Assembly: GCF_964275005.1 (NCBI RefSeq)
Contig: NC_092686.1
Span: forward strand, 46,436,333-46,500,332
Length of the DNA stretch: 64,000 bases
Reading direction: 5' to 3'
DNA from: Diadema setosum
Lineage: Eukaryota; Echinodermata; Echinoidea; Diadematoida; Diadematidae
The notes under the pieces are model-generated. The model had not been told where the DNA came from. It made no database searches and saw only the letters and a program-made list of their open reading frames with translations. This document shows positions 12,908 through 35,110 of the stretch, one piece after another. The translations under genes were made by a program, and so were the position numbers. Positions within the stretch are counted from its first letter, which is position 1, and each line of letters begins with the position of its first letter.

Positions 12908-12913
12908 TTTATT
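12908..12913 (-). promoter_or_regulatory. SEC61A: SEC61A polyadenylation signal
   Basis: TTTATT on the plus strand reads AATAAA on the minus strand, about 170 bases past the SEC61A stop. It is the nearest canonical signal and implies a short 3' UTR. Confidence 0.5.
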
Positions 12914-13079
12914 TTTTCCCCCAAAGTGCACTAATTGAACAATAACTTTACAACTTGACTGGTCAGACCTTGCCTATAGAGGGGGTACATCAGCTGGATA
13001 AGCTTTTGCCTAGACTTGGTGAACACACATTTAAATATGCATCCAACAGCTAGCCTGCTGGCACTCTTTCCACCCTGGA

Positions 13080-22014
<8,935 letters not shown>

Positions 22015-22190
22015 GGTTTCTGCCTTCGTAGGAACTCTTCAGATATAATTTTGACGAATCTAGTAGTTCTTATTGCCCAAATGAAACCGGTGACAGGCAG
22101 CCGTCTTCTACACAATACGGCTCCACGCAAAAAGAGGATGCTGTACTGAACGAATTAATCACGTGACTAAACTTATAGTACACGTCGGCA
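22015..22190 (-). promoter_or_regulatory. SEC61A: SEC61A 5' UTR and proximal promoter with ACGT-core sites
   Basis: The sequence just upstream of the SEC61A start is richer in CpG than its surroundings. On the minus strand it carries GTCACGTGAT (palindromic CACGTG at 22160-22165) and CCGACGTGTA (ACGT core at 22182-22185). ACGTG-type elements are known targets of XBP1/ATF6-type bZIP factors that control translocon genes during ER stress. That these sites work here is inference; the transcription start is not defined. Confidence 0.35.
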
Positions 22191-22194
22191 TTTA

Positions 22195-22378
22195 TAGTCT
22201 TATATCCAGCCGTTCACCTACATAGTTGCTAACTAACTTTGCTACCTCGAAAGATGTGACCGAAAGATCGGTCTCTGCATGGTCGTCGGGGATAATCAAT
22301 GTTACGCGGAGACTGCATCTGGCTTCACGGAATCCCCTCCTATCTCCTGTCTACGGAGGAGAGCGATAACGTCAAAAA

Positions 22379-22433
<55 letters not shown>

Positions 22434-22454
22434 ATAGATAGATAGATAGATAGA

Positions 22455-22505
<51 letters not shown>

Positions 22506-24480
22506 AGATAATAATGATAATAATAAAAGACTCCTCCGAACAGACGGATCTTTCTGTCTACCTCGAAACCAACATGAATGGCCGGGCCTCGAAACAAGAC
22601 ATGAATCAAAAGCAAAATTTACACTAATACACTGTTGTATTTTGCCAAAAAAATAAAGATTACGTTTTCTCACACATGTGGATTACATTCCGGTAAAGTA
22701 TTTCTCACTAGGATGTTCATTCAAACTTTAAAAAAAAATGATCTCAAGTCACTATTACTATAACCAGGTGATGTATAATACTGCATGATACCGAGCACAA
22801 ACGGTCTGTAACTGGGCAAAGTTCTGCCGAAGATTGTGGGTCTCTTGCGATAGCGATTGAGTGTATCCCCCTTTACAATGTCTTTTCGTTCTGATAGATA
22901 TCTGTGAATCAGTCCGTATTGTTTTTATTCATGACAAGTTTCGCATAACTTTTTGCTTCTCTTCTCCATTTGTTGTTCAAAATGATTTTTCCTATTCCCA
23001 ACTAATTTGATCACGGTGATATAGTGTCTCATGAAAGGAAAACCCCAGTTACAGGCTATATTTTACGATGTGCACACTACACCATTGCCAATCTTACTTC
23101 TTCTGCTCATCAGTGTTAGTGTCTGATACATTGGCCTATTGTAAATTGTAATATAAACATTCAGATGATAAAGCTGAAACTTCATTCGCTTTGAAAAGAG
23201 TATAATACACCAAGTGGCCCGGCCCCTGCAAATTCGCTGGTTAGGCCTACATTTTCAAAACTGAGTGATCGTATTGGACCTACATAATTATTAACGTACC
23301 CCCTATTTTTTATTTTTTTTTTTTTTGGGGGGGGGGGGTGCTTTAAGGCATTTTTTTCTTATTGTCAGCTTGTGAAAACCGGAAGTGCCCCTCCCCCCCC
23401 CCAACTTTTGAAAACGTGATTTCCACCCTGTACCAGTCCTACATTAATTTCATATAAGATCTGCATATAGGCCAACAGATTCATTGACCATCAAAATGTA
23501 TACCCTTAACATTTCGAATCACATTTATATCATTATCACAAATGGCCCCATTTTGTAATAATAAAGAATCCTTCAAAAAAATTATTATTTGAAAAAAAAA
23601 AGGTCCGAGATCCGGACGTGTGACCCAGATCATTGTCAAAATTTATGCATCTGTTCTTTGTGTCATTATCAACTGTCCCTGAACGTTTGTAACATTTTTT
23701 GAGATATCAAACAAACAAACAAACAGACAAACAAACAAAAGCCAACGCCGGCAAAAACACGACGAAGATGTAGGGCCTACTTGTAAGACATTGCGAGAAG
23801 TAGGGCCTATGTTTAGTGATTTAGATGCAGAAACTTCAGCAAACCCCCGGTTGTTTCTGGAAGTTATTTGAACATACCCCTCGAACTGAGAACTAGTGAA
23901 AAATGCAAGAAAAATGTTGGAGGAGATGAATTTCATTATCGAATGTGATGCCTATGAAGAAAAGAGGAAATTGTTAATTAAAAGGTTTTATTTTGGAAAT
24001 CCATCCACTTTCAGATTTAAGAGATAAAGGCTTATAAAGCAAGAGGTATCTTGACATGACAAACAGGGCATAATTATGTATTTTTCCCTTTTTCATTTAT
24101 TTGTTGTTGTTGTGTTTTTTTTTGTTTTTTTTTTTTTTTTAATGTTGTTAACTTGTTGTTGGTTGTTGTTATAGTTATGGATTGTTATAATGGAACCTCA
24201 AAGGGAATTTCATGGGGCCATCCTTTGGAAATCACCGTGTCTCAGTTGTCCTGTGGTGCCTAGGCCTATGCGGAGAGACAAGTGAAAAAAAGGAAAAAAA
24301 AGTGTTTGAATCAGCAGGGTCGCCTCGGTGTCAACAATTTTTTTTTTTTTGACACTTAATAACAAGGTTTTATTGGATATTAGTTTAATATTGAAACATT
24401 TTGTTTTGGAAACTGGAAACTTGTACCATTACCCTTGAAGTGCGCCAGCTTGTGCGCCCTTGCTAGGTCTAGTTAGCTGC
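22195..24480. other. Spacer between the divergent SEC61A and C2-protein genes
   Basis: About 2.3 kb without a supportable exon. It contains the AAAT/GATA microsatellite, homopolymer runs (T/G near 23311-23338, C near 23393, T near 24125-24140 and 24339), short CAAA and GTT repeats, and no mobile element with clear ends. It must hold the promoters of two head-to-head genes. Confidence 0.45.
22374..22506. repeat. AAAT/GATA compound microsatellite
   Basis: AAAT units, a short block of AGAT units, then AAAT units again, about 130 bp. The IYLF-rich minus-strand frame here is a translation of this repeat. Confidence 0.95.
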
Positions 24481-24534
24481 GATAGCTCGCTGCAATTTTA
24501 TGCTGCATGCGAAATGAATGAAACCATGGCACAT

Positions 24535-24570
24535 TGACGTCATTCGATAAACAATATGGCGGATTGATGC
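24535..24570 (+). promoter_or_regulatory. CRE and YY1-like sites upstream of the C2 gene
   Basis: TGACGTCA (24535-24542) is followed within 10 bases by ACAATATGGCGG, which resembles the YY1 core ATGGCGG often found at transcription starts of broadly expressed genes. The pair lies about 200 bases before the ATG at 24758. Function is inferred from motifs only. Confidence 0.35.
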
Positions 24571-24757
24571 TCCTGCGAAGGCGACACTTCCTGATCGGTC
24601 TCCGTGTTGGGATTTGTTTTTTCAGTCTTCTTGCGATTAATATGTAATCTATATTGGCCTCTATATTGAGGTCGTAGTGAGTGAGTTTTTCAGGCAATTT
24701 CTCGAAACGATTTACTGCATGCATTTCTTCATTTTCATGTGATTAATAAAGCTCTAC

Positions 24758-27700
24758 ATGGGAGCTTCGACGAGCGCTGATGGTCGCGCTCGAGAGAGTG
24801 CGCCCACAGAAGCGGGGTCTGGTGTGAAGAATTTCCGCTCGGACAATGAGCGGGTTACCCAACTTGCACGGGCCATGACCACGGCCAAGAAGAGACGACA
24901 CCAAACTCCAGCAACGTTGATTACAGACCAGGGCGATGATTTTGAAACATACAATGTGAGTGAAAATGAAATATTGTCACAGTATACGGTTGGGGATCCA
25001 GAGGGGGGCTAACTCCGGGGCGCTCCAGTGTGCTCCCGCTCTTTATTTTTTTGCTAAAAGAAATAGATCTACTGATAGATTCTAAAAAGAAAAAAAAAAT
25101 GGGAAGGGGGGGGGGGCGTGTGCTCCCCCTTTTATGTCATAAAGGCGCCTACCCTTTGCGGAATTTCTGGATCCGCCGGTCGCCCCTGGTATAATGCAAT
25201 ATGAACACAGAATCTGACATTAGCTTACTTTGTCGTGATGCATGATGACAGCTAGTTGACAACGCATGAAGACTGAAGTAAATTTTTTTAATGTAGATCT
25301 AGAACTCCTAATAGAGGATTCTAGCTCTAATGATAATGTTGCAAATGAAATAGAAGAATGACAATCGTTGACATGGCATGGACTAGAGAGGTTTCTGTCT
25401 AATTAACCTAGTTGTTAAGATTCACAGTGGTGTTTTTGTACCTGTAGACTTTCTATTGCTGCCATACTCTACTCCATCATTTAGATTTACTAGCAGTTAT
25501 TTTTAGGTGTAATATTCCCAAGTTATCTTGGTTCATGTATAGTAGCCCTACTACATATCGACCACCCTTATTGAAACCGACCGCGTATAATTCGCGCACT
25601 GAACACTTAATACGCACTTCTCTGCGCGCAAAGCACATAAAAATGGATTGGCTTTGAATGTAGATTAGGATGGTGTGGGAAAACGCGATAATTCACTCTT
25701 CATTAATGGTTTTAATCAAGGACAAAATTTCGAATGAATATTTTCACCGAATCGTAATGACAGCACAATGTAATGTCTATGGAAGTTTCTAAAAGGCTTC
25801 TAAAAAGCTTCGTACAACACGGTGTTCAATACAACTCGGTTTACGTGCATTGTCAATGCAAAATCAGCGGTCGATCCTAAAAACGCGATTTACCGCGGGG
25901 AGCTGAAACGAGGCCACGCAAGTTCGTCGGCGATATTTTTGCACTGAAACTTCGAATCGAAAAGGGAACAACGGCATTTGATAGAGCTGGATTTTCTCAA
26001 TCACGTAGGTCAAGTTTTTTACGTGAATTTCAGTGTTAAATATTCTTATCAAGCAAATAAACATTAGGCGGTCGATTAGTAGTAGGTCCAACCCTACATT
26101 GTCAATGAGGCACACTGTCAAATCACAAGAATTTTGGATGTAAATATGTTATGTGTACATTATCATGCATGGAGCATGGACATTCCATTGGTCAAAAGCA
26201 ATCTTTTTTATTCTCTTTGTTTTCCACTCGTACCCTAGATTAGAGAAAGCAAATGTGCTAATATAAATCATTCAAGATTTTAATTCAAGATTCTTTGGTG
26301 TCTGATAATATTGTTAATGCATAAAATAATGTTTGTGCTGAGGCAATATCAAAATAAGTTTGAAGTGTTTGAGATTATTAATATCAGTCTTATGTATTTT
26401 TTTTTTCTTCTTGTCCAAATTTCCAGGAAAGTATCTTTATTCTGAAGCAGTTGTTCAAGCGCATGGATCCTGCTGTCACCAAGACCCTGGGTGATGCTAA
26501 AGGAGAGGTCAAACTCTCTTTGAAATATGACGGCAGGCGTAAGATGCTTTTGGTGAAAGTGGTTTCTGCAAGGGATCTCAGCGCAAAGGACATGAGGGGA
26601 CGCTCTTCTGATCCATATGTTCAAGTATGAGTTCAGAAACTTATTTTCAGATTCTTTCTCATTTTCATTTGCATTTGATCAACATGTTGATAACTTAATA
26701 TGCACAGATGCCCACATGGGCAGTAGGAGTAGGGCTGTCATTACAAGCATCAGCAACAAAGGAGCTGGATGCATTCTACTTTTAGGTTGTGTATCCTAGA
26801 TTGTGAAGTCTGTCCATTGAGCAATTTTTTTCTTACTTGCTTGTTTGTTTTGTCAGGGAGAACTTCAAAAGAGTGAATTAGACTTTCCAGCCAACTAAGT
26901 TAAAGATTAAAATGTGACAGAAATATTGATTGATCAAATATTTTGACACATATTTCCAGGTATAGTTTTATGAATTGTTCCACATACATGTATGATCCAA
27001 TATTCAGTAGATTAATGCTGGTAATTGTGTAAGTTCTTATGTTGTAGTGATCTCATAATGTCATTGAATTCTCTCTTAGCTGGAGATGATCCCTGACAAG
27101 CACAGTGAGGGAATCAAAGCCACCCAGTATGTCAAGAAATCCCTCAACCCAACCTTCAATGAGATCTTCACTTTCACTCTCAATGAGGACGAAATCCCGG
27201 AGGCCATGATGAGGGTGCGTGTGCTGAGCCATGACCCATTCGGCAAGGCAGACTTCATGGGAGAGAACATTGTGCGTCTGTCTGAGATGGATTTCAGCGA
27301 CATCATCACCAAGTGGTTTGAACTCCAACCTGAGGTACTCATACACTCCAGTCTCACTACTTGGCAACACTTTTAATAAAACTTTCTTGATGTAGAAACT
27401 TGGTGTAGGAATTACTTGTTCAATTAGATATTCTGAATGTATCTAACATTCTATCTGCCTGGTTATCTGCCTATTCCTAATTTTCAAACCCAAACTAAAA
27501 ATTTTCTGTATATTACTTTATTTACTTTATGTTCGTTTTTATTTGTGTTTGTGTTGGAATGTATGTGGGTGAGTGTGTGTATGTGTATGCATGTTGATTT
27601 TGTAAAAATGTTGACATGATTAATTGTGTGCTCCAGAAACTCCTCCCTTTAAGTACAAAAGAGAGACAACAGTAGTTTTGTAGTTGGTCAATTATAATGT

Positions 27701-28386
27701 CAAAACACATGGGGTTGTCTTGGGTTACTTCAGTTTGATGCTATGTAATTTTACATTTACTTGGTTAACATTGTTCATAATTAAGTGTGAATGAATGCAT
27801 TCCATGCGCATCTGCATTTCTGTTGGGAGAATAAGCATTTAATTGTATTTTGTTTGTATTCACTCTAAAATTACAACAGACTGATCTGGATATCCAAGGT
27901 GAACTTGAAATCACACTGGGGTATCAGTTGCCAGATACACTGAAGATTACCGTCCACAATGCTACTGGACTCGTCAGGCGTGATGCGAACAAAGAGCCCC
28001 ACCCCTATGTGAAGGTCATCATCCCAGGCATTCATAAGGTTGAAGAGACCAAGGTAGAGAAGAAGACACATGATCCAGTCTGGGAAGAGACCTTTGACTT
28101 CACAGTCGCCCAGGAGGAGTTTGAAAACAGGTTGGATAATGACACCATTTTGTCTTCTCTCATGCCGTTGGTTCTCATGGCTCTGTAGAATTACAGCATC
28201 ATCGCACCTACACCTAAATGACATGCACACACACACACACACACACACAAGACAAATTGACAACTTTATTGGCAGGAAACAAATATTTTTGTGTGTGTGT
28301 GTGTTTTATTTGCATATTACTTGGCCTCTTGGTTGAATAAAGTTTTTCTGAGTCAAAAGCGATCATCTTCTCCTAAATGCTTAAGC

Positions 28387-28436
<50 letters not shown>

Positions 28437-31357
28437 TAAATTGGCTGCAACTGACAGAAATGTATGTTGTAATGACTGTGACCTTTGTATTTTCATTGTA
28501 TTTCCAAATTTACATGTGATGTTAAAGCATTACATTGATTTTCTTCAGCATGTAAAACTTTCTTTTGCTACTCTAGAGTACCCATGAATCGCTTCACTTT
28601 TGAACAGCATCTGTATTTATTTTGTTATTCAGTGTGCACATATTTAGGGGTATCTGGTCAGGCACATAGATGTGCATCGAATAAGTATTGAGCTATTAAT
28701 GAAATTGCGTGGTAGGTAAAACCCTTTAAAGGCTACCAAAATACATGTCAGTGTGTAAACTTGTGAAAATGTGTGATTTTTGTGATGAAAGTACAAATTT
28801 AGAGTACATTTTCCCCTGAATTAGCTCTGAGTATTCTCTCCTGTCCTCCTCTACTTACATTAGATACATAGTGTTGCACGTCTTAGACAAAGCACTCATC
28901 GGCGACACAGAGGACATGGGGCAGGTTTTCATTGACCTCAACAACTTGGACATTGACCAGGGCTTCTCAGGGAAGTTCCCACTGGCAGACTTGGTATGTT
29001 GTCTTCTTTGGTTTCATAATCTAGCCAAAGGGAGTTGTAGAGAAAGATCAGTTTTAATGATAATGTTTCCTACTATGTTGAAGGGTCTGTTTTGAGTATT
29101 GGTGGATAAAATCCAGAGATTTATTTTTATTTGTGTGTTTTTACATAACAACAACAATCAAGCCTACCAAGGGTGTTGGCAGGTTTGAACAATTGTTCAG
29201 ACTGGTGTGAAACTGAAATGTTAGGAAGTCATGTGTGTAGTATAATCTCCAGTAGGGTATTCTAAATGAAATGACATAGTGTAATGACTGATGTCAAGAT
29301 GTTTTGTCTGTTTTGATCATTTTTCATTTTCTCAAAATAATATTTTCCTCCATTGCTCCGCAAGAGAGAACAGACAGATATAGAATTTAATTAATCCATG
29401 CAAAGTCACTGTCATTTGCAGTCCATTTCTTATCATCTTTAGGTTGAAGGGTCAAGAACATTGTAAAAGATATATCAATAATAGTATTAAGGGCTTTTCA
29501 TGAGATTCCTCCAAGCTTACCTACCAACCTTAGGTGGCCAAATAAACTTCCCATTCCATTCTCAACTACTTTAAGCTTTTACTTTTTGAAGTTGGTCATT
29601 AAAGCAAACTCACACATCTCTCAGACTTAAATGCTGTTTTTATGATAGCAAGAACAACTGTTTTGTGAAGGGAATTGGGGAGTTGGGCACTGCTTTGTGA
29701 CTTAAGTTGAAGATTAATGTTTCATAGATGCATACTGGATACAGGGATGAGATCCTACATTGTACCCTGGTTATGCTGAGACAACTTGACCCTACATGTA
29801 AGATGTCAAAAAGAAGCATTGTTATTTATGCATTATGTAATTACTGTCTTTAACTTGATTCATTACAGAAATATTTGAGGAAATTGTCTTTCTGTGCATA
29901 TTTGAAATGGAGCAAAGTCACATATCTGGGAACATAGATCAGTAGAATTATGTTCACTTTCTCTGTCTGTAGAAAAACTCGGAGAGAGTGCGCACCAAGT
30001 GGTCCCAGACAGCCACTGTGCAAGAGTTCAGGGAGGCCATGTATGCACACTCTGTCTACCGCTACCCAGGCCTTGTGTTTCAGAAACACCGTGGCAACAA
30101 GGTAAACACTCCCATGTGATCTCACTTTCATAAAATCCTTTGTATCAATGACAGGTGAAATTATGATTCCTGCGAAGTGACTAAAATAAAGACAATGATT
30201 ACATTAACAAAGTTGCAAATTAAGTTTGATTTTTTTTTTTCTCAATATTATATCTGCCCTCAGCATAATCAAAATGGGAGTGGAAAATAAATATGATTCT
30301 TCCATTTCCAAACATTGATGCTGAAGATACAAAGATTTGAGCAGCACGTATACCTTTTTGTGTTAAGTAGTAAAGTAAAATATTGTCTGTATGTTAAATG
30401 TTACCCAGATAGCCATCAAAGTGATTTTTGCACCAAATATATCAAATCAACTTTGTGGAATTCATTCATATTTATTGTGGCTATGTGTTCGCCACATTCA
30501 TGTTTGTGCTCCAAGAGGTACTATACCATCTTCCCGGATGTTGCTACACCTGAAATATTCAGGGCCCTGTTTCATAAAACTTGTTATCAATAACAAGTAC
30601 TGTTACAATAGTTGTAAGATTTGTAAGATTTGTAAGATTTTATTGACTCTATCGACCCCCTCTCGGGGTATGAGAGTACAAACATATTTACAATATATAA
30701 ATACAAAAATATAAGTGATAATGTACATGTACGTGTGAAAATAACAGATATAAATAAATATGTTTACAAAAAAAGGACGTTTAATTACTCTACCACTACG
30801 TGTACAAACATTCACATCTACTCTACTTTCTACAAAAATACTGTCTTTCTTCTTTGGTATTGAAGAGAACTGAAACATAATAATTCTGACAAATTTGGCT
30901 AGTTTTTTCAAATGGCAAGCATTAGTTGAATTGAATAATTTGGCCATATGTAATGCACTTGGTCTACTGGCCGTCAAGCTACTTGGTAAATACAATAATC
31001 TCTCTTTGTTGATAAAGGGACAAACAAAAATATAATGAAATTCATCCCCTATATCGTCGGATGAACAAATAGTACAATGCAATTCATCTGTCAGGCTTGC
31101 ATCAAACCTGCCCTTATTAACGGGTAATCCATTAGATCTACATCTGTGAGAGCAAATTTATCGTTGAAGTGTGGCAGTTGCTACTGATTACAAGTTTTAT
31201 GAAACGACACCCAGATGTCTGTTTATTAACTGTCTCACTTTTATCCCCTCCCCCTTTCCTAAACTACAATTGCTCTGAAATACAGGTGTTGACAGTCCAC
31301 AGTCGAAAAGCAGGATCATCAGCAAAGGTTCGGATCGTCAACGGAGTTCCAACCTGA
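24758..31357 (+). CDS. Tandem C2-domain protein, possibly N-myristoylated, complete, 7 exons
   Basis: Exons 24758-24955, 26427-26624, 27080-27334, 27880-28130, 28864-28993, 29973-30101 and 31286-31357 join in phase with GT-AG borders: 1233 nt, 410 residues. The start MGASTS fits the N-myristoylation pattern (Gly2, Ser6). A basic linker follows (residues about 30-50). C2A spans about 92-217 and C2B about 224-345; a C-terminal tail of about 65 residues ends in VNGVPT. C2A keeps Asp121, Asp128, Asp184 and Asp190 of the five usual calcium ligands, with Ser182 at one site, so calcium binding is possible. C2B has HPYV where DPYV is usual (His258) and lacks the acidic pattern of loop 3, so it is probably calcium-independent. 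The layout resembles synaptotagmin/rabphilin/Doc2 C2 pairs, but there is no transmembrane segment, SMP domain or zinc finger. The likely role is membrane or phospholipid binding; the exact family is not recognised. Confidence 0.88.
28228..28251. repeat. CA microsatellite
   Basis: CA run of about 12 units in intron 4 of the C2 gene. Short GT runs follow at 28291-28304. Confidence 0.85.
28390..28434. repeat. TG microsatellite
   Basis: About 21 TG units, in the same intron and in the opposite sense to the CA run 140 bases earlier. Confidence 0.9.
30562..31213. mobile_element. MITE (GGGCCCTGTTTCATAAAA type) split by a LINE fragment
   Basis: The left end GGGCCCTGTTTCATAAAACT is mirrored on the right by ACAAGTTTTATGAAACGACA. 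The 16-base core GTTTCATAAAACTTGT (30569-30584) is an exact inverted match to 31189-31204. Between the two ends sits a minus-strand LINE fragment, so the LINE seems to have landed inside the older MITE. The composite lies in intron 6 of the C2 gene. Confidence 0.6.
30608..31180 (-). mobile_element. 3' end of a non-LTR retrotransposon (LINE)
   Basis: The minus-strand frame beginning near 31150 reads RCRSNGLPVNKGRFDASLTD, then CTICSSDDIGDEFHYIFVCP, the C-terminal C-x2-C...H-x4-C cluster shared by CR1/Jockey-like polyproteins, then an AT-rich tail. The 3' end carries a short tandem tail: TTGTAAGAT units at 30612-30639 on the plus strand, as many LINEs have in place of poly-A. Only this C-terminal end, about 570 bp, is present. 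Its cluster differs from that of the LINE at 4807-6054, so it is another family. Confidence 0.75.
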
Positions 31358-34300
31358 TGTCAGGGTTCTTACAGTTTAGAAAGTCATGTATCTAAAGCCC
31401 TTATTTGTAATTTGTAATCATATTCCATCGATTTCTATTTTCCCTTGTCTTTATCTCCTTCCCTGCAACCACCCATCTATTGTCAGTCTGTACTGTAAGA
31501 CCAGAAAGTTTGGCATGCATGACATTTTTGTGAATTTCGCAAGGAGCGAAGATTCGTGAAATTAAAATGCATGCAAAAGTTTTTTATCTGCATCGCTATG
31601 CATTGAATGCCGATGGCACAAAATTTCACACCAAAAATATTTCTCATTTTCAGTATATCTCACACCATTCATTCATCTGTTTATCTACCAATTTCTCTAT
31701 CAGTCTATCTTTTTTGTTCTATCTATTCAGATTTCTATCTGCCTAACTGGCTAGCTGTCCAGCTGGTTGTTATGCAATATATTTGTCTTCTTGTGATGCA
31801 AGTAACATCAATTTTCCAACAAATTTGTGTCTTGCGAAAAGCTAAATATTCATAGGATGAATATACTTCATGTACTGATGTCATGACAGTACAATATCTA
31901 TCAATATCAAGTGTGATGTGATACAACCAACTATGACTATTCTTATGGGCTTTCATGTGGGAATATACTGATTTTGTACAGAGAACTGTTGTATATTTCA
32001 AATTAGTTCTAGGACTGATGCAAACTAGAGCAAACTTAAGTTGAAAATGCATATGTATATTTTTATAGACCATTAATTCTTCGTATCAAATGAGAATGAT
32101 TTTTATTCATTGTAAATTGCCAATCATATGTATATACTGTGTATGTAATGCATTTGTGCATTAATTTCCAGAGAAATATGTATTTATCAATGTCAGAAGC
32201 CTTCACTGTTTTGGGATGCTGTTGAATGTTTGTAGGAATATCTGTCCCAGTGTTTGTGACACTGTATATCAATCAAGAGAAACAACTCGGAACACAAAAC
32301 TTGCTGACAAGAAAAGAAGCCGACAGCATGTGTGGCAAATCTATGTTAGTTACACATCAGGCGAGGTAAGAAAGCACACACAGATGATGAGTAATTTCTG
32401 AATTCTGTTTACCCTTGTCTACCTCTTCAGTCAGAAATCAGTGGTTCAGGAACAGAGGCATAGTTCTGTATTTGTCAGATTGAATGACCTACAATTTGGA
32501 GGCTTGTTTTTGTTTTTTGTTTTTTGTTGTTGCTGTAATGCTATCCTCTGTACTATTTTTCTTCCTCTTTGATTGTGTTGTTTGGGTTGTGTAGAATGGA
32601 TTACTGAAATTCATTTGAAGTGGTGTACTAGTGTAATTTACTTCAGATTTTCTGTGTCATGTGTGGGTAGAATGTGTGCTATGTCTGTATTTAAAAAAAA
32701 AAAATGGCTTGTTTAAGGTAGAATTCACATTCATTCCAGCAACCAAAGTGCATATGGTATGTGTAGAGATTATGTGAAGTAATTGTGAAAAATATATAAT
32801 TGTCAATATATATATATATAAAATATCAAAAAACCATTGATAATTAAATCAACCATAGTCCATGTGTTATGTAAGGTCATGTGAAGTAATGGTCAAAATA
32901 TACAAATACAATGTACTATACAACTACCACTGCATGCATACATACATGGACATATTTATACAAATCTTCCAGTGAAACAGAGGCATCACCTTTATGCAAA
33001 GTCAAGAAAAATCTAATTTGGTAATATTTGTTAGAAAAAAAAGTAATATGTTCTGTGCAAGATACATCATCTGCTGCTGAACATGATATTCCACTAGTTT
33101 GAACAGAGGATGATGGCAGATAAAGCTGTCATTGTTTCTCATTCAGTCTAACAGATTTTCATTGATCTGCTGCATTTACCTTGAATTTTCCAAAGTTTTC
33201 AGCTTTCAAGTTAGTCATCCAACTCACATTGTGTGTGCAGCATTTATGACATTTTTGTTTTGGTAGATGTTCTGCAATCAGATTTGAAAGTTTTTTTTAT
33301 TTCAAAGTGCTTATTTGTGTTTGCTGTTTTGTGTGAAGTTCATTGAAAATTTATTGTCCGTGTTATGACTGTTATGCAGTTATTTGATTATTGCTGTGTG
33401 TTAAGCATTGGAGACATAGTATGAAAAAGTAGAAGCAGAATATATCTTTGTAGCAGAATGATATGATGATTTTCTATGTTAGTATTTGTAAACCACTGTC
33501 AAATATCAAAAGTGATAAATTGCTCTCTGAGAATTGCTCTTATGTGTATGTAGCTACATGTAGTACACGTACATGAAAAAAAAAAAAAGCCTGCTGTGCT
33601 ATAAGCCTATTAACCTGTCACTATTTTTAGGTAATGCATCAAAGATTTTGAATACCTTATCTGTAGTAGGAAATGTGGATATATGATAGCACTTCCAATA
33701 TATGCTGTCAACTCTATCATTTCTTACAATTTGCAGACCTTTTTTGCAGATTCCTGACTTTGTTTCTACATGTATTTGTCATACAAATGTATGTGACATT
33801 GCATGCATCCAAACGGACAAATTTTGATCAGATTGCAGTATAGATTTGCAATTAGGGATGCTTTACTTTTTCATGAAGTGAGACACTCTTATTAGCTTTT
33901 TCAAGAGTTGATTTCCCCAAAAGAAGTGAAAGTTAGTAAGTACAGGGATGGTGGAACAGCTCTACTGGGAATGCATGACAATCTTACATAACAGTTTTCA
34001 TTTAACACAAAAAGGTGTGTTTCCAGTGCATGCTTGGTGGGAACTTATAAGTGATTTTAAGTTATTCTTGCAAGTTGCAAATGAAATGCAAACATGTCTG
34101 AAAATCTGGAGAAAGATAGAATTGTGGAAGATTCAGTTACAGAATACATAAATGAAATGAAAGATACATGTGTACAATGTTTTCAAGTAGAGCCTCAGAC
34201 CAGTACTGAGTAGGCCCTAGTGGCTGATACGAACACATCTTAATGAAAACTGAAACTGCAGCCGTACCCTACCAGTTTTACAAGTTGAAACCTGTGCTTC

Positions 34301-34930
34301 AATGCACAATGTACCTTCTGTTTCATATGTCAAAGACTGACTACATGAAGGCAAAATTCTGACATCCGTGTATGTGGATATTTTTAATAATACAATTGTA
34401 CATCATTTTAGAAGAGTTGCATGCAGAATATGATGGAATATTTCTACTTTGCTGTTTCCTGCAGAATGGTGATCTTGTTGCAGTAACTTTTATCACTTTT
34501 ATCAGAGTGATATACTGATTCACTCAGAAATAGCAAACAGATGGGACCTTTTCTTCAGCAGACAGATAGTTAATGTACAGTATGCAAGACAACTGTCAAC
34601 TCTGTGGTGATATTCCATCCATGTATTGTCACTGGCTTTATGGTGTAATAGAGAACGTGACAACATTTTAGTTGTAAAATCCCAAACTTTGATTTAATTT
34701 TAGTATTTTGAGTCTGATTATTCTTTTCTCTCAGAAAAAAATGTATCTCAGCTTGTCAGAAGTTTTTGTTTCATCTCATTGTGTGTCTTTCATTGCTGAG
34801 ATTTTCCTCTCCATCCATCTGTGCCATATTCAGTGAACTTTTGAGTTTAGTGCACATTACACAAGAATATTCTTGTAGAGACAAGTATTTGTACATCAAG
34901 TAAATAAACTATTCTTTCCTTTTCTGAATT
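31358..34930 (+). other. Candidate long 3' UTR or flank of the C2 gene
   Basis: AT-rich, lacking MITEs and coding exons, with an AATAAA at 34913-34918. This could be one long 3' UTR or plain intergenic DNA. TA, T and A runs are the only repeats seen. Confidence 0.3.
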
Positions 34931-35036
34931 CTAGTGCTTGCATCACGGGTCATTTTGTAGAGTCATGTAGTATGAGATCACCACTGCTTCCCTTGTTTAT
35001 CAAATGTCAGTTACAAGTCATTTTCACAGCTCGTGT

Positions 35037-35110
35037 GTCTGTGTGTGTATGTGTGTGTATGTATGTGTGTGTGTGTGGCTGGGTGTGTGTGTGTGTGTGT
35101 GTGTGTGTGT
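35037..35110. repeat. TG microsatellite, interrupted
   Basis: TG/TATG run with two interruptions over about 74 bp. Confidence 0.9.

Noticed and set aside
22302-22673. Minus-strand frame with repeated IYLF units resembling membrane segments
   Set aside because: It is the translation of the AAAT/GATA microsatellite.
24758-31357. Extended synaptotagmin identity for the tandem C2 gene
   Set aside because: No SMP domain, no membrane hairpin and only two C2 domains in a complete 410-residue product.
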